A DNA stretch of 38,143 nt from NCBI GenBank assembly GCA_028868995.1, contig JAGWTH010000036.1, positions 1-38,143 of the forward strand, read 5' to 3'. Shown piece by piece: positions 25,131-38,143 of the stretch. Positions within the stretch are counted from its first letter, which is position 1. Every line of letters begins with the position of its first letter. This stretch comes from Burkholderiales bacterium (GTDB lineage Bacteria > Pseudomonadota > Gammaproteobacteria > Burkholderiales > Burkholderiaceae_C). The position numbers and the translations under genes are program-made. A model generated the notes under the pieces. That model searched no databases, was not told the origin of the DNA, and saw only the letters and a program-made list of their open reading frames with translations.

Positions 25131-25694
25131 TCAGGGGTGTGCGGGCAAGCCGCGGGCGGGATGGAAGCCGAACAGCCAGGCCAGCAGGGCCGCCGGGAAC
25201 TGCGTGATCGCCTCGTTGTATCGATGCACCGCCTGGTTGAAATGTTCCGTGGCGGCCAGCGTCATGCGCACCAGCTGCTGCCGCTCGCCGCCGAAGGTGG
25301 CCGGCAGGCGCGGTCCGGCCAGGTCGTGGGCATCGTCGCGCTCGGCGCGGTCCCAGGCCATGGTGAGCACCTCCTGCGCCGCGGCGAGCGCGGCGATGCG
25401 TTCCGGGTCCAGCGGCCGGGCCCGGGCCGACGCGAGGGTCGCCGCGAGCTGCGCCGCGGCGCCCTGCAGGCCGCCCCAGAAGGCGCTGCCGCCGGTGAAC
25501 TGCGACTGCGGCTGCTCCTCCTCGGGCGGGATGCATTCCTGCACCAGCTTCACCTGGCGCGCCAGCTCCGCCTCCAGCGCGGCGAAGGCAGTGTTGGCGT
25601 CCGAGCGCAGCCGCACCAGGCGGTTGTAGGCGCCCACCGCCCAGAACAGCGTGAAGGCGGCGATGCCCCAGGGAACGAAGGACGACGTCTGCAC
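25131..25694 (-). CDS. LemA family protein
   Basis: A protein of about 187 residues resembling LemA: one N-terminal membrane helix (VPWGIAAFTLFWAVGAYN), then a helical domain starting YNRLVRLRSDANTAFAALE and ending HRYNEAITQFPAALLAWLFGF, the two conserved family segments. The middle (EEEQPQSQFTGGSAFWGG) is divergent. Function of LemA proteins is not settled. The start is uncertain: AGGAGG lies only 3 nt before the GTG at 25694, while a TTG at 25712 lacks a binding site. It is the first gene of the row leading into cytochrome c, and follows the rpoC terminator. Confidence 0.75.
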   Translation of the reverse strand: MQTSSFVPWGIAAFTLFWAVGAYNRLVRLRSDANTAFAALEAELARQVKLVQECIPPEEEQPQSQFTGGSAFWGGLQGAAAQLAATLASARARPLDPERIAALAAAQEVLTMAWDRAERDDAHDLAGPRLPATFGGERQQLVRMTLAATEHFNQAVHRYNEAITQFPAALLAWLFGFHPARGLPAHP

Positions 25695-25713
25695 GAGCCT
25701 CCTATCGACCAAT

Positions 25714-25747
25714 GAAAACGGGCGCCAGCCCCGAGGGGTTGGCGCCC
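25714..25747 (-). terminator. Rho-independent terminator of the rpoBC operon
   Basis: GGGCGCCAGCCC (25720-25731) pairs with GGGTTGGCGCCC (25736-25747) with one wobble, giving a very stable stem with a 4-nt loop. AAAA at 25715-25718 forms the T-tract on the minus strand. It lies about 30 nt past the rpoC stop codon. Confidence 0.88.
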
Positions 25748-25778
25748 GCAGTGTAGCGGCGAAAGCAGCCGGCTCCGC

Positions 25779-30005
<4,227 letters not shown>

Positions 30006-30020
30006 TGACTTCTGTCCTCC

Positions 30021-34133
<4,113 letters not shown>

Positions 34134-34381
34134 GAGATCTCCGGGCTAGGTCTCTTCAACTGTCGCGCCCCGGGACGAGGGGGGCAGTCTTGGCGGGTTG
34201 GCCACTACCAACCTTGGCGGACGGCGCCGCGTTGCACGGCGCCCGAACCAAGCAGTCTTCTGCAGTCGGATCAGAAAACACTTCAAAAACTCCCCCTGCC
34301 GGGGCTTCTTTGAGGTGCTCTCTGGAACGGCAAAGGCTGGAGGCCCTTTCGGACTCTCCAGCCTCGGCAACCAGGGGCGAT
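34134..34381 (-). promoter_or_regulatory. rplL-rpoB intergenic region with attenuator-like hairpins
   Basis: Two strong stems lie here: AGGCTGGAG/CTCCAGCCT (34334-34342/34356-34364) and GGCGCCG/CGGCGCC (34223-34229/34237-34243). In E. coli the equivalent gap carries a partial attenuator and an RNase III site that lower rpoBC expression relative to ribosomal protein genes. The first stem, followed on the minus strand by a short TTT, fits such a leaky terminator; this role is inferred. Confidence 0.65.
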
Positions 34382-34762
34382 TTACTTGAGTTCGACCTTG
34401 GCGCCGGCTTCTTCCAGCTTCTTCTTGGCGGCTTCGGCGTCGGCCTTGTTCATGCCTTCCTTGACGGGCTTCGGAGCGCCGTCGACCAGGTCCTTGGCTT
34501 CCTTCAGGCCCAGGCCCGTGATTTCACGGACGGCCTTGATGACGCCCACCTTCTGCGCGCCGGCTTCCATCAGCATCACGGTGAACTCGGTCTTCTCTTC
34601 GGCGGCGGCGGCGGCCGCACCACCACCACCCGCGGCGGCCGGGGCGGCCATCGCGGCGGCGGAGACGCCGAACTTCTCTTCGATGGCCTTGACCAGGTCG
34701 TTGAGTTCCATGACGGACATGCTGTCCAGGGCCGTCAGAAATTCGTCTTTGTTGAATGCCAT
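34382..34762 (-). CDS. rplL: Ribosomal protein bL12 (L7/L12)
   Basis: A 126-residue ribosomal stalk protein, present as dimers bound to uL10 and recruiting translation GTPases. The N-terminal dimerisation domain ([20 protein letters not shown]), the Ala/Gly-rich hinge ([19 protein letters not shown]) and the conserved C-terminal domain ([34 protein letters not shown]) are complete. It is 45 nt downstream of rplJ. AGGAAAC lies close before the ATG. Confidence 0.98.
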   Translation of the reverse strand: MAFNKDEFLTALDSMSVMELNDLVKAIEEKFGVSAAAMAAPAAAGGGGAAAAAAEEKTEFTVMLMEAGAQKVGVIKAVREITGLGLKEAKDLVDGAPKPVKEGMNKADAEAAKKKLEEAGAKVELK

Positions 34763-34807
34763 TTTGATGTTTCCTGAATAAGTTGGTGACTCGTGGGGAC
34801 GCCGGCC

Positions 34808-35311
34808 TCAGGCCGCGGCGCCCGCCTCTTCCTTCTTCTTCGCCAGAGCGCCCAGCACCACGGCGGTGCGCGAGATGGGCGACTTCAGCAGGCCGCAAAG
34901 CTGCGCCAGCAGGACTTCCTTGGAGGGAATGTTCGCCAGCTGCTTCACGCCGTTGACGTCCAGGGCCTTGCCCGCGAATGCGCCACCGCGGATGACCAGC
35001 TTGTCGTTGGTCTTCGCGAAGTCGGCCACCACCTTGGCGGCGGCCACGGCATCCACGGAGAAGCCGTAGATCAGCGGACCGGTCATCTGGTCACCGACGG
35101 ACTCGAAGGCGGTGCCCTGCACGGCGCGGCGGGCCAGGGTGTTCTTCAGAACACTCAGGTCCACGCCCGCGCCGCGCGCGGCCACGCGCAGCTTCGTCAT
35201 GTCGGCGACCGTGATGCCGCGGTATTCCGCCATCACCAGCGTTTGAGCTTTAGCGGCGAGAGCGGCGACTTCTTCGACGACCGCTTGCTTCTCACTGCGA
35301 TTCAGACTCAA
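34808..35311 (-). CDS. rplJ: Ribosomal protein uL10
   Basis: A 167-residue protein that forms the base of the ribosomal stalk. Its N-terminal domain binds 23S rRNA ([38 protein letters not shown]), and the C-terminal helix that binds bL12 dimers is followed by [10 protein letters not shown]. The start codon is TTG, preceded by AGGAG, and gives the expected MSLNRSEK beginning. It is the first gene after the leader region and in relatives is feedback-regulated by the L10-L12 complex. Confidence 0.97.
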   Translation of the reverse strand: MSLNRSEKQAVVEEVAALAAKAQTLVMAEYRGITVADMTKLRVAARGAGVDLSVLKNTLARRAVQGTAFESVGDQMTGPLIYGFSVDAVAAAKVVADFAKTNDKLVIRGGAFAGKALDVNGVKQLANIPSKEVLLAQLCGLLKSPISRTAVVLGALAKKKEEAGAAA

Positions 35312-35527
35312 GGTCTACTCCTATCAATTGCGCTCGGGATCGCTCCCTTGCGCGCCCTTGTACAAGCGACCAACCGTCTTCAGAAATCTCTCAACTTCTT
35401 CAGCGGCGGGATCGCCATCTGCGCTGGCTTTCTTCCGATTAAGAGGCTCGCGCCTCGCCAGCGGTCTTGGATGGCCCCCCGGTTGCCCGGGGGCCCACCA
35501 CACCGGCCGGCTTTCGCCGGCCAATCC
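35312..35527 (-). promoter_or_regulatory. rplJ leader region (probable L10-L12 autoregulatory RNA)
   Basis: The 216 nt between rplA and rplJ contain a GC-rich hairpin after rplA (GCCGGC, TTTC, GCCGGC near 35505-35520), a second C/G-rich inverted repeat (CCCCCGG with CCGGGGG near 35475-35492), then a long region that can fold into the kinked stem expected of the L10 leader. The position and length match the known autoregulatory leader, but I could not verify its conserved core by eye. Confidence 0.55.
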
Positions 35528-36226
35528 TTACTGGGCCTGCAGCGACTGCAGGTCCACGCGCACGCCCAGGCCCATCGTCGAGGACACGGCCAGCTTGCGC
35601 AGGTACACGCCCTTGCTCGAAGCCGGCTTGGCCTTGTTCAGGGCATCCATCAGCGCCGCCAGGTTGCCCTGGAGCTTGTCGGACTCGAACGAGCGGCGGC
35701 CGATGGTGGCGTGGATGATGCCGGCCTTGTCGGCGCGGAACTGCACCTGGCCCGCCTTCGCGTTCTTCACCGCGGTGGCGACGTCCGGCGTCACGGTGCC
35801 GACCTTGGGGTTCGGCATCAGGCCGCGGGGACCCAGGATCTGGCCCAGCGTACCGACCACGCGCATCGCATCGGGGGCAGCGATCACCACGTCGAACGGC
35901 ATGTCGCCGGCCTTCACGCGGGCTGCCAGGTCGTCCATGCCGACCACGTCGGCGCCGGCGGCCTTGGCCTCGTCGGCCTTGGCACCCTGGGCGAACACGG
36001 CCACACGCTTGGTCTTGCCGGTGCCGTTGGGCATCACGACCGCGCCGCGCACGACCTGGTCGGACTTCTTGGGGTCGATGCCCAGCTGCACGGCCACGTC
36101 GATCGACTCGTCGAACTTGGCGGTGGCGGCTTCCTTCACCATGCCGATGGCATCGGTGATCGGGTACAGCCGGGTGCTGTCCACCTTGCCCTCCAGGGCC
36201 TTCTGCTTCTTGGTCAGCTTCGCCAT
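35528..36226 (-). CDS. rplA: Ribosomal protein uL1
   Basis: A 232-residue protein of the L1 stalk of the large subunit, involved in release of deacylated tRNA from the E site and, in relatives, in translational feedback on the rplKA mRNA. The family segments are intact: [37 protein letters not shown] and the C-terminal [20 protein letters not shown]. It lies 2 nt after rplK, consistent with coupling. Confidence 0.98.
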   Translation of the reverse strand: MAKLTKKQKALEGKVDSTRLYPITDAIGMVKEAATAKFDESIDVAVQLGIDPKKSDQVVRGAVVMPNGTGKTKRVAVFAQGAKADEAKAAGADVVGMDDLAARVKAGDMPFDVVIAAPDAMRVVGTLGQILGPRGLMPNPKVGTVTPDVATAVKNAKAGQVQFRADKAGIIHATIGRRSFESDKLQGNLAALMDALNKAKPASSKGVYLRKLAVSSTMGLGVRVDLQSLQAQ

Positions 36227-36228
36227 GA

Positions 36229-36660
36229 TTACAGGCCCTCCACCGTGACGCCCATCGAACGGGCGGATCCGGCCAGCGTGCGGACGGCGGCGTCCACGGA
36301 TGCGGCGTTCATGTCCTTCAGCTTGGTCTTGGCGATCTCTTCCAGTTGGGCACGGGTGATCTTGCCGACCTTGTCCGTGTGCGGCTTGGACGAACCCTTG
36401 TCCAGCTTGATCGCCTTCTTGATCAGCGTGGTCGCCGGGGGCGTCTTGATGATGAAGGTGAAGCTCTTGTCCGCGAACGCGGTGATCACCACCGGCAGCG
36501 GCAGACCGGGCTCGACGCCCTGGGTCTGGGCGTTGAACGCCTTGCAGAACTCCATGATGTTCAGGCCGCGCTGGCCCAGCGCGGGACCGATCGGGGGCGA
36601 CGGGTTCGCCTTTCCGGCCGGGACTTGCAGCTTCACGAAGCCGACAATCTTCTTTGCCAT
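36229..36660 (-). CDS. rplK: Ribosomal protein uL11
   Basis: A 143-residue protein at the GTPase-associated centre, needed for factor binding and for RelA activation. The N-terminal domain ([25 protein letters not shown] region) includes the proline-rich hinge, and the C-terminal rRNA-binding domain ends [13 protein letters not shown]. The 97-nt gap from nusG may hold the uL1 autoregulatory site; I could not define it. GGAAG precedes the ATG. Confidence 0.98.
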   Translation of the reverse strand: MAKKIVGFVKLQVPAGKANPSPPIGPALGQRGLNIMEFCKAFNAQTQGVEPGLPLPVVITAFADKSFTFIIKTPPATTLIKKAIKLDKGSSKPHTDKVGKITRAQLEEIAKTKLKDMNAASVDAAVRTLAGSARSMGVTVEGL

Positions 36661-36757
36661 TTCTGTCTTCCTTGCGGGTACGAACGCCTTGCGGCTCCCC
36701 GGGGGTTAAAGGCTCTCTGCTGACACCTGGTGGCCGAGCCGGGAGGCCATCAGGTCC

Positions 36758-37363
36758 TTAGGTTTTCTCGACCTGCGAGAACTCGAGCTCCACGGGCGTG
36801 GCACGACCGAAGATCGTGACCGACACGCGCACCTTGCTCTTCTCGTAGTTGACTTCCTCGACGGTGCCGTTGAAGTCGGTGAACGGGCCGTCCTTGACGC
36901 GCACGTACTCGCCCACGGTGAATTCGACCTTGTGGCGGGGCTTCTCGACGCCCTCTTCCATCTGGCCCATGATCTTGGCGACTTCCTCGTCGCTGATCGG
37001 CGCCGGGCGGTTCTTGGCGCCGCCCACGAAACCGGTCACCTTGTTGGTGTGCTTCACCAGGTGCCAGGTGTCGTCGTTCATGACCATCTGCACCAGCACG
37101 TAGCCGGGGTAGAAGCGGCGCTCGGAGGTGCGCTTCTGGCCGTTCTTGATCTCGACCACCTCCTCGGTGGGCACCAGGATGTCGCCGAACATGTTCTGCA
37201 TGCCCGCGCGGTGGATGCGCTCCTTGATGTTGCGCTCCACCGCCTTCTCCATGCCGGAGTAGGCGTGCACCACGTACCACCTCAGGTCGGGGTTGGCCGC
37301 CTTGGCGGCGACGCCCGGACCCTGGGGCTGGCCTTCGGCCGCGGCGTGTTCGATCTCGCTCAT
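36758..37363 (-). CDS. nusG: Transcription termination/antitermination factor NusG
   Basis: A 201-residue elongation factor that binds RNA polymerase and links it to Rho or the ribosome. The NGN domain ([39 protein letters not shown]) and the C-terminal KOW domain ([19 protein letters not shown]) are complete. The first 25 residues ([16 protein letters not shown]) are a variable extension. The ATG shares one base with the secE TAA (TAATG), so the two are translationally coupled; the longer open frame upstream is a secE shadow. Confidence 0.97.
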   Translation of the reverse strand: MSEIEHAAAEGQPQGPGVAAKAANPDLRWYVVHAYSGMEKAVERNIKERIHRAGMQNMFGDILVPTEEVVEIKNGQKRTSERRFYPGYVLVQMVMNDDTWHLVKHTNKVTGFVGGAKNRPAPISDEEVAKIMGQMEEGVEKPRHKVEFTVGEYVRVKDGPFTDFNGTVEEVNYEKSKVRVSVTIFGRATPVELEFSQVEKT

Positions 37364-37746
37364 TACTTCTTCCACCCCAGGATCAGGTCGTAGAACACCC
37401 ACTCGAGGGTCTTGTCGGTCACCCACAGGAAGATCGCCATGAGGATCACGAAGCCGAACACGTAGGCCGTCATCTGCACGGCCTCCTTGCGGGAGGGCCA
37501 GACGACCTTCCTGACTTCCTTGACCGAATCGCGACCGAAGCCGACCAGCTGCCGGCCCACCTCGGAGGTGAAGAACACGCCGGCGGCGGCCGCCAGGCCC
37601 ACCACCAGCACGCCCCACTGGGCGACTTGGCCCTGCTTGCCCAGGAGGTAGAAGCCGGCCAGCGCGGCGATCACCAGCGCAATGGCCGCGCCCACCTTGG
37701 CCTTGTCGGCGCCGGTGGAAACGGTCTCAACTTGGGTCGTAGCCAT
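37363..37746 (-). CDS. secE: Preprotein translocase subunit SecE
   Basis: A 127-residue inner-membrane subunit that clamps SecY in the Sec channel. Three hydrophobic helices are visible ([50 protein letters not shown]), as in the E. coli protein, with the conserved amphipathic segment [19 protein letters not shown] before the third. It is 95 nt downstream of tRNA-Trp and overlaps nusG by one base. It opens the ribosomal-protein/RNA polymerase block. Confidence 0.97.
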   Translation of the reverse strand: MATTQVETVSTGADKAKVGAAIALVIAALAGFYLLGKQGQVAQWGVLVVGLAAAAGVFFTSEVGRQLVGFGRDSVKEVRKVVWPSRKEAVQMTAYVFGFVILMAIFLWVTDKTLEWVFYDLILGWKK

Positions 37747-37796
37747 GAAAAAGGGCGTCTTCCTGCTTCAAAAAGGGTGTCCGCTCAAGACACTGA

Positions 37797-37825
37797 AGCC
37801 CGTCACGGGGACGGGCTCGGTTTTT
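37797..37825 (+). other. Terminator-like inverted repeat in the tRNA-Trp/secE gap
   Basis: AGCCCGTC (37797-37804) pairs with GACGGGCT (37810-37817), followed by CGG and five T on the plus strand. On the coding (minus) strand it is a plain hairpin in the secE leader. It may block antisense transcription or serve as a processing site between tRNA-Trp and secE. Confidence 0.4.
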
Positions 37826-37841
37826 CGGGATGCCACTCAGG

Positions 37842-37917
37842 TGGCAGGGGCAGTAGGAATCGAACCTACAACCTTCGGTTTTGGAGACCGACGCTCTGCC
37901 AATTGAGCTATACCCCT
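37842..37917 (-). tRNA. tRNA-Trp (CCA)
   Basis: A 76-nt cloverleaf with encoded 3' CCA. The anticodon loop CTCCAAA gives anticodon CCA. The acceptor stem AGGGGTA/TGCCCCT, D arm (TAGCTCAATTGGCAGAGC) and T arm (TTCGATT) are regular. Its place between tuf and secE is the conserved betaproteobacterial arrangement. Confidence 0.97.
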
Positions 37918-37932
37918 CCGGAAACCAGTTTC

Positions 37933-38007
37933 GGGGAACCGGCCATTATGACCTGTTCCCCTTATCCTTGTCGAGGACAGAGCAATCGCCTTGCTCTTGA
38001 TCTGTCC
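37933..38007 (-). other. Hairpins between tuf and tRNA-Trp
   Basis: Two stems occupy the 104-nt gap: GGGGAAC/GTTCCCC (37933-37939/37955-37961) and AGAGCAA/TTGCTCT (37979-37985/37991-37997), the latter extended by GGAC/GTCC. Neither is followed by a clear T-tract, so they look like RNA processing or stability structures rather than full terminators. Confidence 0.45.
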
Positions 38008-38021
38008 CCGAAGTCACTGGA

Positions 38022-38143
<122 letters not shown>

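Overview
The window is about 38 kb of high-GC chromosome from a betaproteobacterium of the order Burkholderiales, most likely family Comamonadaceae. This rests on the Omp32-type porin, the rsmB-DUF4390-ntrY-ntrX gene order, the tRNA-Trp-secE-nusG-rplKAJL-rpoBC block and protein character; the genus cannot be fixed from sequence alone.

Left part (1-4943): a trimeric porin gene with its terminator (minus), coq7 for ubiquinone synthesis (plus), an OsmC/YhfA-type protein (minus), a predicted unannotated small RNA with its own promoter and terminator (about 2765-2891, plus), biosynthetic threonine dehydratase ilvA (plus), and a short GspC-like gene (minus).

Middle part (4944-16089): a type II secretion operon gspG-H-I-J-K-L-M-N-D-E on the plus strand, mostly with overlapping start and stop codons. 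The space between the divergent gspC-like gene and gspG is occupied by foreign-looking DNA. First comes a 315-nt run of about a dozen consecutive short stem-loops (4975-5288). Directly after it lies a group II intron (about 5298-7115) with clear domains V and VI. Its maturase has lost the N-terminal third, although RT motifs 3-7, domain X and an HNH endonuclease domain remain. The intron runs into the gspG reading frame, so the native gspG start is displaced. The hairpin array plus truncated intron is the most unusual feature of the window.

Right-middle part (16099-25747, all minus): a HAD hydrolase, a TetR regulator with a perfect operator-like palindrome followed by a DUF2892 protein and a membrane rhodanese (a probable sulfur-stress unit), tRNA-Phe, and a row LemA-cytochrome c-flavocytochrome c sulfide dehydrogenase flavoprotein-rsmB-DUF4390-ntrY-ntrX-like. 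The response regulator of that pair has no central AAA+ domain.

Right part (25779-38143, all minus): the transcription/translation block in the order tuf (partial)-tRNA-Trp-secE-nusG-rplK-rplA-rplJ-rplL-rpoB-rpoC, with a leader region before rplJ, hairpins between rplL and rpoB, and a strong terminator after rpoC. This block looks ordinary and intact.
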